The notes beneath the pieces were generated by a model, which was not told the origin of the DNA, made no database searches, and saw only the letters and a program-made list of their open reading frames with translations. A stretch of DNA of 64,000 nucleotides from contig NZ_MUNP01000046.1 of the NCBI RefSeq assembly GCF_002001105.1, forward strand, positions 62,001-126,000. Reading direction: 5' to 3'. Each line of letters opens with the position of its first letter. Position 1 is the first letter of the stretch. Origin of the DNA: Rhodanobacter sp. C06 (lineage in GTDB: Bacteria > Pseudomonadota > Gammaproteobacteria > Xanthomonadales > Rhodanobacteraceae). Shown here one piece after another: positions 1 through 9,273 of this stretch. The translations under genes and the position numbers were made by a program.

Positions 1-390
1 CGGCTGATCGCGGTGGCGTCGCTGGCGCAGGCGGTCGAGGTAAGCAACCGCTACGCGCCCGAGCACCTGATCCTGCAGGTGACCGCGCCGCGGGTGTTGC
101 TCGACGGCATCGAGAGCGCCGGTTCGGTGTTCCTGGGCGCGTGGACGCCCGAGTCGGTGGGCGACTATTGCAGCGGAAGCAACCATGTGCTGCCTACTTA
201 TGGTTACGCACGCAGCTACAGCGGTGTATCGGTAGCGAGCTACCAGAAACAGATCACGGTGCAGGAGCTCAGCGCCGACGGCCTGCGCGCCATCGGCCCG
301 TGCACCGCCACGCTGGCGGCGGCCGAACAACTGGAGGCACATCGCCGCGCGGTGACGCTGCGATTGGCCGAACTGGAGTCCATGACATGA
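1..390 (+). CDS. hisD: Histidinol dehydrogenase, 3' end only
   Basis: This is the C-terminal ~129 residues of the NAD-dependent zinc enzyme that oxidises L-histidinol to L-histidine, the last step of histidine synthesis. The reading frame is open from base 1, so the gene is cut by the window edge; it is not a small gene starting at the internal GTG at 13. The segment holds the catalytic Glu-His pair (RYAPEHL), the zinc-site region with GDY and GSNH, and a late His (LEAHRRAV), all in the order expected for HisD. The stop overlaps the hisC start by 4 bp (ATGA at 387-390), which indicates translational coupling. hisG should lie just upstream, outside the window. Confidence 0.95.
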   Translation, partial: RLIAVASLAQAVEVSNRYAPEHLILQVTAPRVLLDGIESAGSVFLGAWTPESVGDYCSGSNHVLPTYGYARSYSGVSVASYQKQITVQELSADGLRAIGPCTATLAAAEQLEAHRRAVTLRLAELESMT

Positions 391-1520
391 ACGTGCTCGA
401 TCTCGCGCGGCCGGAAATCCGCGCCCTGCAGCCGTATTCCTCGGCGCGCATGGAGGCCAGCGGCGGCCAGCTGCTGCTCAACGCGAACGAATCCGCATGG
501 GCGCCCACCGGCGACAGCGGCACGGGCTGCAACCGCTATCCGGAACCGCAGCCGGCCGCGCTGGTGGACGCCTTGGCGCGGCTGTATGGCGTGTGCCGCG
601 AGCAGTTGCTGGTGGGCCGCGGCAGCGACGAGGCGATCGACCTGCTGGTACGCGCATTCTGCCGTGCCGGCCGCGATGCCATCCTGGTCCAGCCGCCCAC
701 CTTCGGCATGTACGCGGTATGTGCGCGCATCCAGGACGCGGACGTGGTCGAGGCGCCGCTGCGCCCGGACTTCACGTTGGACGTGGACGCCACGCTGGCC
801 ACACTCACGCCGGCGGTGAAACTGGTATTCGTCTGCACGCCGAACAATCCAGCGGGCAGCGTGGTGCCGCGCGCCGACATGGAGCGGCTGGCGCGGGCGC
901 TGGCCGGCCGCGCCTTGCTGGTGGTGGACGAGGCCTACGTGGAGTTCGCCGACGAGGGCAGCGTGGCCGACCTGCTGGATCGCCACGACAACCTCGCCGT
1001 GCTGCGCACGCTGTCCAAGGCCTGGGCGCTGGCCGGTGCGCGCGTCGGCTGCCTGCTGGCGCATCCGGACGTGGTGGCCCTGCTGCGCCGGATCATGCCG
1101 CCGTATCCGTTGCCGTTGCCCAGCGTGGAGGCGGCCTTGCTGGCGATCTCTGGCTGGGGGCAGGCGAACGCGCGCGCACACATCGACATCGTGCGCGCCG
1201 AGCGTGCGCGCTTGCGCACGGCGCTGGCGCGCCTGCCGGGCGTGCGCGCGGTGCTGCCATCGCAGGCGAATTTCCTCACCGTGCGTTTCGACGATGCCGG
1301 CGCGATGTACCAGCGCCTGTTCGACGCCGGCATCGTGGTGCGCGATGTACGGCGTTACCCGGGGCTGGACGATGCGCTGCGCATCACCGTCGGCACGCCG
1401 GCGGAGAACGAGCAAGTGCTGGCCGCCCTGGCTCGCGGCAAGGGCCTGTCCGGCGGGGCGGCACTTCTGAAGAGTTCCGCCAAGGATGGCCGGGGGGTTG
1501 CCGAGGGATCGGCCGCATGA
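387..1520 (+). CDS. hisC: Histidinol-phosphate aminotransferase
   Basis: This PLP-dependent class I/II aminotransferase (377 aa) converts imidazole-acetol phosphate plus glutamate to histidinol phosphate. The PLP lysine is K211 in the motif [14 protein letters not shown], preceded by the cofactor-contacting segments CTPNNPAG (150-157) and VVDEAYVEF (179-187). The start at 387 gives the normal N-terminus ([12 protein letters not shown]) and a 4-bp overlap with hisD; earlier in-frame ATGs would run deep into hisD and are not used. The last ~20 residues are a Lys/Ala/Gly-rich extension beyond the usual end. The stop overlaps the hisB start by 4 bp. Confidence 0.96.
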   Translation: MNVLDLARPEIRALQPYSSARMEASGGQLLLNANESAWAPTGDSGTGCNRYPEPQPAALVDALARLYGVCREQLLVGRGSDEAIDLLVRAFCRAGRDAILVQPPTFGMYAVCARIQDADVVEAPLRPDFTLDVDATLATLTPAVKLVFVCTPNNPAGSVVPRADMERLARALAGRALLVVDEAYVEFADEGSVADLLDRHDNLAVLRTLSKAWALAGARVGCLLAHPDVVALLRRIMPPYPLPLPSVEAALLAISGWGQANARAHIDIVRAERARLRTALARLPGVRAVLPSQANFLTVRFDDAGAMYQRLFDAGIVVRDVRRYPGLDDALRITVGTPAENEQVLAALARGKGLSGGAALLKSSAKDGRGVAEGSAA

Positions 1521-2581
1521 GTCGCCGCATCCTCTTCGTCGACCGCGACGGTTGCCTGATCGAGGAGCCGGCGGACGAACAGATCGACAGCTATGAGAAG
1601 CTGGCCCTGCTGCCGGGCGTGGTCGCTGCGCTGCAGCGCTTCGTCGCCGCCGGTTACGAGCTGGTGATGGTGACGAACCAGGACGGCCTCGGCACCGACC
1701 GCTTTCCGGAATCGCACTTCAGCGGGCCGCATGAGCTGCTGATGCGCATCCTGTCCTCGCAGGGCATCCGTTTCCGCGAGGTGCTGATCGACCGCAGTTT
1801 CCCTCACGAACGCAGGGACACGCGCAAGCCGGGTATCGGGCTGATGCGTGGCTGGCTTGCCGATGACAGCTGGAGCCGCGCTGCGTCGGCGATGGTCGGC
1901 GACCGCGAGACCGACCTGCAGTTCGCCGCGAACATCGGCGTGCGCGGGTTGCGCGTCGGCCCGCAAGGGATGGGCTGGGTCGAACTGGCGCACCAGTTGC
2001 TGGATGCGCCGCGCATGGCGACGGTGGTGCGCAACACGAAGGAAACAAGGATCACGGTCAACGTGGATCTGGACAAGGTGGCCGAACCCAGGGTGCATAC
2101 CGGCCTCGGCTTCTTCGACCACATGCTGGAGCAGATCGGCAAGCACGGCGGTTTCGCGTTGGAGCTGGTCTGCGACGGCGACACCCATATCGACGAGCAC
2201 CACACCATCGAGGACTGCGCGCTGGCGTTGGGCCAGGCCTTGAAGCAGGCGCTGGGCGACAAGCGCGGCATCGGCCGCTACGGCTTCTCGCTGCCGATGG
2301 ACGAGAGCGCGGCGGACGCGCGGCTGGACCTGTCCGGGCGCCCGTACTTCGTGTTCGAGGGAAACTTCCCGCGCGAGCGCGTGGGCGAGGTGCCGACCGA
2401 GCTGGTGCCGCACTTCTTCCGCTCGCTGTGCGAGACGCTGGGCGCGAACCTGCACCTGAGCGTGCGCGGCGAGAACGCGCACCACATGGTCGAGGCCTGC
2501 TTCAAGGTGGTGGCGCGCACGCTGCGCCAGGCGCTGCGTCGCGAGGGCAGCGAACTGCCCAGCACCAAGGGAACCTTGTAA
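1517..2581 (+). CDS. hisB: Bifunctional histidinol-phosphatase / imidazoleglycerol-phosphate dehydratase
   Basis: This 354-aa fusion carries two non-consecutive histidine steps. Residues 1 to ~165 are a HAD-type histidinol-phosphatase and ~170-354 the Mn-dependent IGP dehydratase. The HAD motif is VDRDGCL, with D9 and D11 present but Cys at position 13 where the E. coli enzyme has Thr. The four-ligand Cys/His zinc loop of E. coli HisB is not conserved: the matching stretch reads [15 protein letters not shown], with no cysteines. The dehydratase half keeps the metal-binding clusters FFDHML and DEHHTIED and the motif GENAHHMVE. The phosphatase half is therefore clearly HAD-related, but its metal site differs from the enteric model. 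It overlaps hisC by 4 bp and hisH by 1 bp. Confidence 0.96.
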   Translation: MSRRILFVDRDGCLIEEPADEQIDSYEKLALLPGVVAALQRFVAAGYELVMVTNQDGLGTDRFPESHFSGPHELLMRILSSQGIRFREVLIDRSFPHERRDTRKPGIGLMRGWLADDSWSRAASAMVGDRETDLQFAANIGVRGLRVGPQGMGWVELAHQLLDAPRMATVVRNTKETRITVNVDLDKVAEPRVHTGLGFFDHMLEQIGKHGGFALELVCDGDTHIDEHHTIEDCALALGQALKQALGDKRGIGRYGFSLPMDESAADARLDLSGRPYFVFEGNFPRERVGEVPTELVPHFFRSLCETLGANLHLSVRGENAHHMVEACFKVVARTLRQALRREGSELPSTKGTL

Positions 2582-3171
2582 TGGCGGTGGTTCTCGTCGA
2601 TGCCGGCGGCACCAACATCGGTTCGGTGCGCTACGCACTGCAGCGCCTCGGTGCGGATGCCGCGCTCACCGCGGACGCGGCGACGATCCGCGCCGCCGAC
2701 AAGGTGATCCTGCCCGGCGTGGGCGCGGCGGGCCCCGGCATGGCAAGGCTGCGCGAACTGGGACTGGTCGAGCTGCTGCGTTCGCTGCGCCAGCCGGTAC
2801 TGGGCGTGTGCCTGGGCATGCAGTTGCTGTGCGCGCACTCGGAGGAGGGCGACACCGTATGCCTGGGCCTGATCCCGGCGACGGTGCGCCGCTTCGCCGA
2901 GCGCCCCGGCCTGCGCGTGCCGCACATGGGCTGGAATGGTTTGTCGGTGCAGCGCGAACATCCGCTGTTGACCGGACTCGCCGATGGCGAGCAGGCGTAT
3001 TTCGTGCACAGCTATGCGGTGCCCGCAGGCGAGTGGACGCTGGCCACCGCGGACTACGGCGTACCGTTCTCCGCCGTGGTCGCGCGCGACAATTTCCATG
3101 GCATGCAATTCCATCCCGAGCGTTCGGCCGCGGTCGGCGCGAAGCTGCTGAAGAACTTCCTCGACCTATGA
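2581..3171 (+). CDS. hisH: Imidazole glycerol phosphate synthase, glutaminase subunit
   Basis: HisH is the class I glutamine amidotransferase that makes ammonia from glutamine and channels it to HisF. At 196 aa it has the normal length. The catalytic triad is visible at the usual numbers: C77 in LGVCLGMQ, and H178 and E180 in GMQFHPERS. The oxyanion-strand residues PGVGA (45-49) are present. The ATG overlaps the hisB stop (TAATG), consistent with a single coupled operon in which HisH and HisF are made together. Confidence 0.96.
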   Translation: MAVVLVDAGGTNIGSVRYALQRLGADAALTADAATIRAADKVILPGVGAAGPGMARLRELGLVELLRSLRQPVLGVCLGMQLLCAHSEEGDTVCLGLIPATVRRFAERPGLRVPHMGWNGLSVQREHPLLTGLADGEQAYFVHSYAVPAGEWTLATADYGVPFSAVVARDNFHGMQFHPERSAAVGAKLLKNFLDL

Positions 3172-3896
3172 CATTCACTGTGATTCCCGCCATCGACCTG
3201 CGCGGCGGCAGCGTGGTACGTCTGAAGCAGGGCGACTACGCGCAGCAGACCACCTACGCCAGCGATCCCCGCGGCGTCGCCGCACGTTATGCGCAAGCGG
3301 GTGCGACCTGGCTGCACCTGGTGGATCTGGACGGCGCGCGCTCGGGCCAGCTGGACAACCTCGCGGTGATCGCCGCGATCGCCGCCGACGGCATGGCGAT
3401 CCAGGCCGGCGGTGGCGTGCGCGAGGAAGCCGACTTGCAGCGCCTGTTCGAAGCCGGCGTGCGGCGCGTGGTGCTGGGCAGCGTGGCGATCCGCGATCCC
3501 GAGCGCGTCGCCGGCTGGCTGGCGACATACGGCGCCGAGCGCCTGACGCTCGCGCTGGATACGCGTCGCATCGACGGCCGTTGGGCCCTGCCCAGTGCCG
3601 GCTGGACCGAAGTCGAGGCACGCACGCTGGACGAACTGGCGCCGTGGTACGCCGCGCGTGGTGCGCGGCATCTGCTGTGCACCGACATCGACCGCGACGG
3701 CATGCTGGCCGGCTTCAATCTCGATCTGTATCGCCACCTCGCCGACACTGTGCCGCAGCTGGCGGTGCAGGCTTCCGGCGGCGTGCGTTCGCTGGACGAT
3801 ATCCGCGCGGCGCGCGAGGCCGGCGCGCAGGGCGTGATCCTCGGCCGCGCGCTGCTGGATGGGCGCTTCACGGTGGAAGAGGCACTCGCATGCTGA
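3168..3896 (+). CDS. hisA: Phosphoribosyl-formimino-AICAR phosphate isomerase
   Basis: HisA is a (beta/alpha)8-barrel Amadori isomerase that converts ProFAR to PRFAR, the substrate of HisF. The 242-aa protein has the general acid/base aspartates D10 ([10 protein letters not shown]) and D131 (TLALDTR) on the two opposing barrel strands. The two phosphate-binding loops QAGGGVR (79-85) and [11 protein letters not shown] are intact. The start overlaps the hisH stop by 4 bp, and the 3' end overlaps hisF by 7 bp. Confidence 0.96.
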   Translation: MTFTVIPAIDLRGGSVVRLKQGDYAQQTTYASDPRGVAARYAQAGATWLHLVDLDGARSGQLDNLAVIAAIAADGMAIQAGGGVREEADLQRLFEAGVRRVVLGSVAIRDPERVAGWLATYGAERLTLALDTRRIDGRWALPSAGWTEVEARTLDELAPWYAARGARHLLCTDIDRDGMLAGFNLDLYRHLADTVPQLAVQASGGVRSLDDIRAAREAGAQGVILGRALLDGRFTVEEALAC

Positions 3897-4660
3897 GCCG
3901 CCGCATCATTCCCTGCCTCGACGTGCGCGATGGCCAGGTGGTCAAGGGCGTGCGTTTCCGCGACCACGTGGTGATGGGCGAGATCGTCGAGCTGGCGTTG
4001 CGCTATCGCGACGAAGGCGCCGACGAACTGGTGTTCTACGACATCACCGCCAGCCCGGAAGGCCGCAGCGTGGATCGCGGCTGGGTGGAGAAGGTCGCCC
4101 GCGCGATCGATATCCCGTTCTGCGTCGCCGGCGGCATCCGCTCGGTCGACGAGGCGCGCGCGGTGCTGCATGCCGGCGCCGACAAGATCTCGGTGAACTC
4201 GCCCGCGCTCGAACGCCCCGAGTTGATCGACGAACTCGCCGCCGCGTTCGGCGTGCAATGCGTGGTGGTCGGCATCGACTCGCTGCGCGATGCCGACGGC
4301 GAGTGGCGCGTGCGCCAGTACACCGGCGATCCCGCGAAGACGCAGGCGCTGGCGCGCAGGACGATGGACTGGATGATCGAGGCGCAACAGCGCGGCGCGG
4401 GCGAGATCGTGCTCAACTGCATGGGCAGCGACGGCGTGCGCCGGGGCTACGATCTGGAGCAGCTGTCGCGCGCCCGAGCGATCTGCCGCGTGCCGCTGAT
4501 CGCCTCCGGCGGCGCCGGCGAACCCGAGCATTTCCGCAACGCCTTCGTCGACGCCGACGTGGACGGCGCGCTGGCCGCCAGCGTATTCCACTCCGGCGCC
4601 ATCGCGATCCCCGCGCTCAAGCGCTACTTGCAAGAGCAGGGCGTGGCGGTGCGGTCGTGA
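3890..4660 (+). CDS. hisF: Imidazole glycerol phosphate synthase, cyclase subunit
   Basis: HisF (256 aa) is the cyclase that uses HisH-derived ammonia to turn PRFAR into imidazole glycerol phosphate and AICAR. The barrel aspartates fall at the canonical positions D11 ([10 protein letters not shown]) and D130 (VVVGIDS). The phosphate loops VAGGIRS and [12 protein letters not shown] are present. The ATG at 3890 lies inside the end of hisA, a 7-bp overlap. A 19-bp gap separates it from hisIE, the only real spacer in the operon. Confidence 0.96.
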   Translation: MLSRRIIPCLDVRDGQVVKGVRFRDHVVMGEIVELALRYRDEGADELVFYDITASPEGRSVDRGWVEKVARAIDIPFCVAGGIRSVDEARAVLHAGADKISVNSPALERPELIDELAAAFGVQCVVVGIDSLRDADGEWRVRQYTGDPAKTQALARRTMDWMIEAQQRGAGEIVLNCMGSDGVRRGYDLEQLSRARAICRVPLIASGGAGEPEHFRNAFVDADVDGALAASVFHSGAIAIPALKRYLQEQGVAVRS

Positions 4661-4679
4661 GTCTCAAGGAAAGACAGCC

Positions 4680-5309
4680 ATGAGTGATTCCAACATCGAT
4701 ACCGGCCGCCTCGACTGGGCCAAGGGCGACGGTCTGCTGCCGGCGATCGTGCAGCACTGGCTGAGTGGCGAAGTGCTGATGCTTGGCTACATGAACGCCG
4801 AGGCGCTGGCGCATACCAGGGCCAGCGGCCACGTCACCTTCTACAGCCGCAGCAAGCGGCGCCTGTGGACCAAGGGCGAAAGCTCGGGCCACGTCCTTGT
4901 ACTGAAGGGTATCCGGATCGACTGCGATGCCGACAGCTTGCTGGTGCAAGCCGATCCGCACGGTCCGACCTGCCACCTTGGCACTTCCAGCTGCTTCGGC
5001 GACCGCGCCGACGTACGTCCGCCGCTGGGCTTCCTCGCCGAGCTCGATGCGCTGGTCGCGCAGCGCCATGCCGAGCGGCCCGCAGACAGCTACACCACCA
5101 AATTGTTCGATGGCGGCGTGCGCCGCATCGCGCAGAAAGTGGGCGAGGAGGGCGTGGAAACCGCGCTCGCCGCCGTGGCGCAGGGCGATGAGGAACTGCT
5201 GGGCGAAGCAGCGGACCTGGTGTTCCACCTCATCGTGCTGCTGCGCGACCGTGGCTTGTCGTTGGCCGACGTGGCCGCCGTGCTGGCGAGGCGGCACGCC
5301 GAACGCTGA
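4680..5309 (+). CDS. hisI: Phosphoribosyl-AMP cyclohydrolase / phosphoribosyl-ATP pyrophosphohydrolase
   Basis: This bifunctional HisIE (209 aa) performs steps 2 and 3 of histidine synthesis. Residues 1 to ~120 are the zinc/magnesium cyclohydrolase, with the signature RRLWTKGESSGH and the metal residues of DCDADS and TCHLGTSSCF. Residues ~125-209 are the all-helical pyrophosphohydrolase, recognisable from KVGEEGVE and the acidic GEAADLVFHL helix. A sequence resembling a ribosome site (AAGGAAAG) lies ahead of the ATG. It is the last gene of the his operon; the next gene converges on it only 10 bp away, and no strong terminator hairpin fits between them. Confidence 0.96.
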   Translation: MSDSNIDTGRLDWAKGDGLLPAIVQHWLSGEVLMLGYMNAEALAHTRASGHVTFYSRSKRRLWTKGESSGHVLVLKGIRIDCDADSLLVQADPHGPTCHLGTSSCFGDRADVRPPLGFLAELDALVAQRHAERPADSYTTKLFDGGVRRIAQKVGEEGVETALAAVAQGDEELLGEAADLVFHLIVLLRDRGLSLADVAAVLARRHAER

Positions 5310-5319
5310 TCGCGGTACC

Positions 5320-6342
5320 TCAGAAGGTCGCTGCGGCGGTGCTGGCGGCCGGCGCGGGCGGTGCCGGCGCGAACGGCACCGCCGGTCCAGCCGTGATGCC
5401 CTTGCGCCACGCATCCAGTTGCGCCGCTATGCCCTTGCCGACATAGCTCTGCGGTTCCGAGGGCGTGAGCTTGTCGCGCTGCTCCCACTGCGCGATCTCG
5501 GCCTTGGCCTGGGCGAAGGCGTCGACGAAGTTGTCGCTGCGGTTCAACGCGTCGACCAGCCAGGCATGGCCGAAGTAGGTGAGTTCCGATTCGCTGCCGC
5601 AGCCGAAGGAGCTGCGGTCGCTGCGCGCGGCGGTGAGTACCAGGGTGCCGTCGCCGGCGAGCGGCGGGATGAAGCCGCCGGAGTAGCAGGCGTTGACCAC
5701 CACCACCTTCCACTTGAACGGGTGCTCCTTGAGGATGTCGGCGAGGTCCTGCGCGCCGATCTGGTCCAGCGGCAGCGGGTCCATGTCCACCAGCAGTTCG
5801 TGGTCCTCGCTGCCGTGGCTGGCCATGTAGAGCATCAGGATGTCGTCGGGCTGCATGACCTTGGCGAGGCCGTCCAGCGCGCCTTCCAGGTTGCTCCAGC
5901 TGGCCAGCGGATGCGTGGCGAGCGAGGCGGGATTGTTTTCCAGCACCAGCGCGTGGGCGCTGGCGCCGAAGCGCTGGCGGAACATGCGGGCCGCGTATTC
6001 GGCCTCGTTGCGGAACACGTCTTCGCTGCCGTCGCCCGCGAACGCGAGCAGATAGAGGTTGGGCTTGCCGGGTACGCGCGGGCCCAGCGAGGCCAGGGCG
6101 TCGTGCAGCTTCTGCGGCTGGGCGTACAGCACCTGTTCGGGCGTGGGGCCCTGGTTCGGCCAGTCGGCGGCACTATCGTCGTCGTCGCTGCTGTCGGCGA
6201 CGGAACTGGCGGTGGCGGCGTCGTTCGCCGTCGCCGCCGTGGGCGCGCCGACGACGGCTGGCGCCGGTGCATGGCCGGGCAGCCACAGCATCAGCAGCAC
6301 GCCGGCGGCGAAGGCGAGCAGGGCGGTGAGGGCAGTGCGCAT
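5320..6342 (-). CDS. Membrane-anchored C13 (legumain/caspase-fold) peptidase
   Basis: The 340-aa protein has a short N-terminus with one hydrophobic segment (about residues 5-22), then a low-complexity Ala/Asp/Ser stretch, then a soluble domain of the C13 family of caspase-fold cysteine peptidases. The catalytic dyad is visible as His in LYMASHGSEDH and Cys in VVVNACYSGGF, each after a hydrophobic strand as in legumain-like enzymes. The N-terminus could be an uncleaved anchor or signal peptide, placing the enzyme on the periplasmic side; that is inference. The substrate is unknown. It converges on the his operon and shows no functional link to its neighbours. Confidence 0.8.
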   Translation of the reverse strand: MRTALTALLAFAAGVLLMLWLPGHAPAPAVVGAPTAATANDAATASSVADSSDDDDSAADWPNQGPTPEQVLYAQPQKLHDALASLGPRVPGKPNLYLLAFAGDGSEDVFRNEAEYAARMFRQRFGASAHALVLENNPASLATHPLASWSNLEGALDGLAKVMQPDDILMLYMASHGSEDHELLVDMDPLPLDQIGAQDLADILKEHPFKWKVVVVNACYSGGFIPPLAGDGTLVLTAARSDRSSFGCGSESELTYFGHAWLVDALNRSDNFVDAFAQAKAEIAQWEQRDKLTPSEPQSYVGKGIAAQLDAWRKGITAGPAVPFAPAPPAPAASTAAATF

Positions 6343-6359
6343 GCGGCGGCTCGCTCAGG

Positions 6360-7052
6360 TCAGGGCGTGATGGCGTCGAAATCGGCGTAGGCGGGATGGC
6401 GCGGCTGCGCCGGCAGCGCCTGCGGCGGGCGCAGCAGCCAGCCGGTGCGGAAACCGGCAGCCCGTGCGGCGTCCAGTTCCTCGACGATGTCGGAGAGGAA
6501 CAGTATGTGCGCGGGCTGCTCGCCGATCGCCGCGGCGATCTTCGCGTAGGAGGCCTGCTCGCGCTTGGGGCCGGTCTCGGTGTCGAAGTAACCGGCGAAC
6601 AGCGGCGTGAGGTCGCCCGCCTCGCTGTAGCCGAAGAACAGTTTCTGCGCCGGCACCGAACCGGAGGAATACACGTACAACCGCAGCCCTTCGGCCCGCC
6701 AGGCGCGCAGCCGTGCCGCCACCTCGGGATAGACGTGGGCGCGGTAGTCGCCGGCCGCGTAGCCTTCCTGCCAGATCATGCCTTGCAGTGCCTTCAGCGC
6801 GGTGGACTTGCGGTCCTCGGCTATCCAGCGCAGCAGCAGTTCGATCACTTCCTGCCGGCTGGCTTCGATGTAGCCGGCCTCTTTCGCCGCCTCGTGCAGC
6901 CAGTGCTGCAGCTCGGGGTGATCGGCATGGGTCTCGACATAGGCGGGCAGGCGCTTACGCGCGTAAGGGAACAGCACGTCCTTGACGAAGCTGATCGAAC
7001 TGGTGGTGCCTTCGATGTCGGTGAGGATGGCGCGGATTTCGGACATGGCCAT
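6360..7052 (-). CDS. mtnC: Enolase-phosphatase E1 (methionine salvage)
   Basis: MtnC is the bifunctional HAD-family enzyme that enolises and dephosphorylates 2,3-diketo-5-methylthiopentyl-1-phosphate to the acireductone. The N-terminus carries the family-specific motif [12 protein letters not shown] (D12, E14), and the C-terminal HAD aspartate region reads [18 protein letters not shown]. The length (230 aa) is normal. Two ATGs are possible, at 7052 and 7046 (MSEIRAIL); the second resembles most homologues. It is the last gene of mtnB-mtnD-mtnC, 80 bp after mtnD. Confidence 0.93.
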   Translation of the reverse strand: MAMSEIRAILTDIEGTTSSISFVKDVLFPYARKRLPAYVETHADHPELQHWLHEAAKEAGYIEASRQEVIELLLRWIAEDRKSTALKALQGMIWQEGYAAGDYRAHVYPEVAARLRAWRAEGLRLYVYSSGSVPAQKLFFGYSEAGDLTPLFAGYFDTETGPKREQASYAKIAAAIGEQPAHILFLSDIVEELDAARAAGFRTGWLLRPPQALPAQPRHPAYADFDAITP

Positions 7053-7132
7053 GGGAACGTTTAGCGGAGCGGCCAGTTTACCCGGGCTTGGAGCTCATCC
7101 CCTCTGCCGGAGGCAGGGGGGGCGATCGCGGC

Positions 7133-7690
7133 TTAGCCAGCGGCGAGCGGCGCCATGCGCGGGAAGCCCTGCGCGATATCGCTGCCGGTGAAGTTCGCCA
7201 CCCAGCCGTCCTTGTTGGTGAACAGGCGGATCGCCACGAAATACGGCGCCTCGCTCATGTCGAACCAGTGGCGGGTGCCGTCGGGCACGCCGATCAGGTC
7301 GCCGGCCTCGCACAGCACGTCGTAGACCTTGCCCTCGATGTGCAGGGTGAACTGGCCGGCACCGGCGACGAAGAAGCGCACTTCGTCCTCGCTGTGGGTG
7401 TGCTCGCCGAGGAACTTCTGGCGCAACGCGGCACGCTCGGGGTGGTCGGGCTTCAGGCTGATCACGTCCACCGACTGGTAGCCTTCCTCGCGCATCAGGC
7501 GGTCGATGTCGGCATGGTAGGCGGCGATCACCTCGTCCTGGCTGGCGCCGGGCGCGATCGGCTGGTTCGCGGCCCACTGCTCGAAGCGCACGCCGACCCT
7601 GGCCAGTTCGCGGGCGATGGCCGCATGTTCGGCATGCGTGGACAGCGGTGCCTCGGGATGGTGCTCGTCGAAGATGCGCAGACGGCTCAT
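7133..7690 (-). CDS. mtnD: Acireductone dioxygenase
   Basis: This cupin (185 aa) uses Fe2+ to cleave acireductone to formate and the methionine precursor 2-oxo-4-methylthiobutyrate; with Ni2+ the same fold gives an off-pathway product. The metal ligands fall at H97, H99 and E103 ([13 protein letters not shown]) and H141 (GTRHWFDM), one residue off the Klebsiella numbering. The ATG at 7690 overlaps the mtnB stop by 4 bp, so the two are translationally coupled. Confidence 0.95.
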   Translation of the reverse strand: MSRLRIFDEHHPEAPLSTHAEHAAIARELARVGVRFEQWAANQPIAPGASQDEVIAAYHADIDRLMREEGYQSVDVISLKPDHPERAALRQKFLGEHTHSEDEVRFFVAGAGQFTLHIEGKVYDVLCEAGDLIGVPDGTRHWFDMSEAPYFVAIRLFTNKDGWVANFTGSDIAQGFPRMAPLAAG

Positions 7691-8334
7691 GCGGAGAGTC
7701 TCCTCAGGTCGAGTTCGCAGCCCAGCAGGAATTCCAGCGCCTCCAGGTGGCGGCGCGCCTCGGCCATGTCGCGGCCCCAGGTGTAGATGCCGTGGCCGTC
7801 GATCAGGTAGGCCGCGAGCGGCTTGCCGGCGTCCAGCCAGGCATCGACGCGCGCCACCAGTTCGGGCATGTGCTGGGTGTTGGGAAATACCGGGATCTCC
7901 AGCACGCTTTCGTGCGTGGTGTGGCCGGTGATCGCCTTCTGCAGTTCCCAGCCTTGCAGGCGCACCACGCCGGCCTGCGCATACAGCCGCGAAGCCACGC
8001 TTTGCGTGCGCGAATGGGTGTGCAGCACGGCCTGTGCTTCCGGCCAGTGACGGTAGACCTGGGTGTGCAGCGCGGTTTCCGCGCTGGGGCGGGCATCGGT
8101 GCCCACGGCGTGGCCCTGCATGTCCACCAGCATGATGTCGTCGCGGCTGAGCTTGCCTTTGTCGCGGCCGGAGATCGTGATCGCGGCGTGCCCGCCATCG
8201 ACGCGCATCGAGAAGTTGCTGCTGGTGGCGGGCGTCCAGCCGGCGAGCGCCAGTTCGCGCGCGGCGTCGGCAATGGCGTCGGCGCGCGCGGCGAACAGGT
8301 CGGGCGGAATCGAATCGGGCAGTTGCTGGCTCAT
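7687..8334 (-). CDS. mtnB: Methylthioribulose-1-phosphate dehydratase
   Basis: MtnB (215 aa) is a zinc-dependent class II aldolase-fold dehydratase acting before MtnC in methylthioadenosine recycling. The zinc histidines are in [11 protein letters not shown] (H105, H107) with a further His in [10 protein letters not shown]; the catalytic acid E86 lies in SAETALHT. The start MSQQLPDS at 8334 is chosen over an upstream in-frame ATG at 8511, which would run through the divergent promoter region. It leads the mtnBDC unit. mtnA and mtnN are not in the window. Confidence 0.93.
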   Translation of the reverse strand: MSQQLPDSIPPDLFAARADAIADAARELALAGWTPATSSNFSMRVDGGHAAITISGRDKGKLSRDDIMLVDMQGHAVGTDARPSAETALHTQVYRHWPEAQAVLHTHSRTQSVASRLYAQAGVVRLQGWELQKAITGHTTHESVLEIPVFPNTQHMPELVARVDAWLDAGKPLAAYLIDGHGIYTWGRDMAEARRHLEALEFLLGCELDLRRLSA

Positions 8335-8510
8335 GCAAATGGACGTCCAAACGAGGGCGGGATCATACCACGCGGGGCTCGCCGCCCTGCGGCAACCTGT
8401 CTCAACCAAATGCGAGCCATTCGCGCCGCGCGTGCGGTGGTGGGCGTAGCATGGCGGATGGCTCCATCGCGGCATGCGATGGAGGTTCTCCCCAACGACG
8501 GAGGTTTCCA

Positions 8511-8843
8511 ATGTCGCATGACGAAAACAATGAATCGCGTCGCCGTTTCCTGAAGGTGGCCGCCGGCACCACGGCTGCCGCGGTCGTGATGGGCGGGCTG
8601 CCGCGTTTCGCGCGCGCCGCCGATCTGCCGCACGTGACCGACGCGGACCCGACCGCGAAGGCGCTGGGTTACGTGGAGGACGCCAGCAAGACCACCAACC
8701 CCAAGCACAAGGCCGGCGACGATTGCACGAACTGCCAGTTCTACTCCGGCGGTCCGACCGGTTACGGCCCCTGCGCGCTGTTCCCCGGGAAGTCCGTCAA
8801 CGCAAAGGGCTGGTGCGTGTCGCATTCGCCGAAGGCGGGCTGA
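8511..8843 (+). CDS. hip: High-potential iron-sulfur protein (HiPIP), Tat-exported
   Basis: This is a small periplasmic [4Fe-4S] electron carrier (110 aa) of the HiPIP family. The N-terminus is a twin-arginine signal ([11 protein letters not shown], residues 9-19, then a hydrophobic stretch) with likely cleavage after ARA near residue 36. The four cluster cysteines are C72, C75, C88 and C102 (CTNC, GPC, GWC). A strong ribosome site (GGAGGT) precedes the ATG at 8511. It is divergent from mtnBDC and followed by its own terminator, so it is monocistronic. Its redox partner is not evident here. Confidence 0.93.
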   Translation: MSHDENNESRRRFLKVAAGTTAAAVVMGGLPRFARAADLPHVTDADPTAKALGYVEDASKTTNPKHKAGDDCTNCQFYSGGPTGYGPCALFPGKSVNAKGWCVSHSPKAG

Positions 8844-8874
8844 TCGCGCAGCCTGGTCTCGACCGCAACGAGCG

Positions 8875-8904
8875 AAAGGCCGGCACGGGTTGCCGGCCTT
8901 TTTT
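8875..8904 (+). terminator. Rho-independent terminator after the HiPIP gene
   Basis: A perfect 10-bp stem (AAGGCCGGCA / TGCCGGCCTT) with a 5-nt loop is followed by six T residues, 32 bp downstream of the HiPIP stop codon. Confidence 0.9.
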
Positions 8905-9273
8905 GTGTGGCCATGCGGGCACGATGGCTGCGCGCGGTGCGCGGCGGGATCGAGGAGGGGGATTCGGCGGGAAAAGTGCTGCCCGGCGCGTCGGGTTGAG
9001 GAGCTACCCACCTGACGCGCCGGGCGGCGATCCGGGGCCCACTGCCAAGTGATCAACCCTCGGACTGGGGATGATACCCCTCGTCGGGCCAAATGGGCGG
9101 TCGGGAGTCGAGATTCTTTCGGAAATATTCCGTTAAGCTGTTCAAAAACAACAACTTGTCCTGCATTTGTGATGCAATGCAGGCAGGAATCAAGCCGGTA
9201 GCCATAACGAGTGCAATGACGGGCATATGCCGAAAATCGTCGATTTTCGGCGAGATTTGGCGGGATTGGAGGC
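8905..9273. other. Non-coding interval with strong hairpins, no gene recognised
   Basis: About 370 bp between the HiPIP terminator and the end of the convergent permease gene. It contains a 12-bp perfect inverted repeat (8981-8992 with 9014-9025) whose loop can pair further (GGGT with ACCC). Then follows a stretch richer in A and T than its surroundings (about 9110-9260). At 9229-9251 there is a 23-bp palindrome (arms GCCGAAAATCG / CGATTTTCGGC) just beyond the permease stop; it lacks a T-run on either strand, so it is at best a weak terminator. Short open frames here have no coding signature. Confidence 0.5.

Noticed and set aside
240-1415. Long open frame on the minus strand opposite hisD/hisC
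   Set aside because: It mirrors the high-GC third codon positions of hisC, is rich in Arg, His and Gln with no domain, and overlaps a gene with intact catalytic motifs.
9229-9251. Palindrome as rho-independent terminator of the first permease
   Set aside because: The stem is good, but there is no T-run on the relevant strand, so it is recorded only as a hairpin in the interval.
8905-9273. Riboswitch in the HiPIP-permease gap
   Set aside because: Flanking genes converge, so no gene would be controlled from it. I could not match cobalamin, SAH, glycine, 6S or SRP RNA core motifs.
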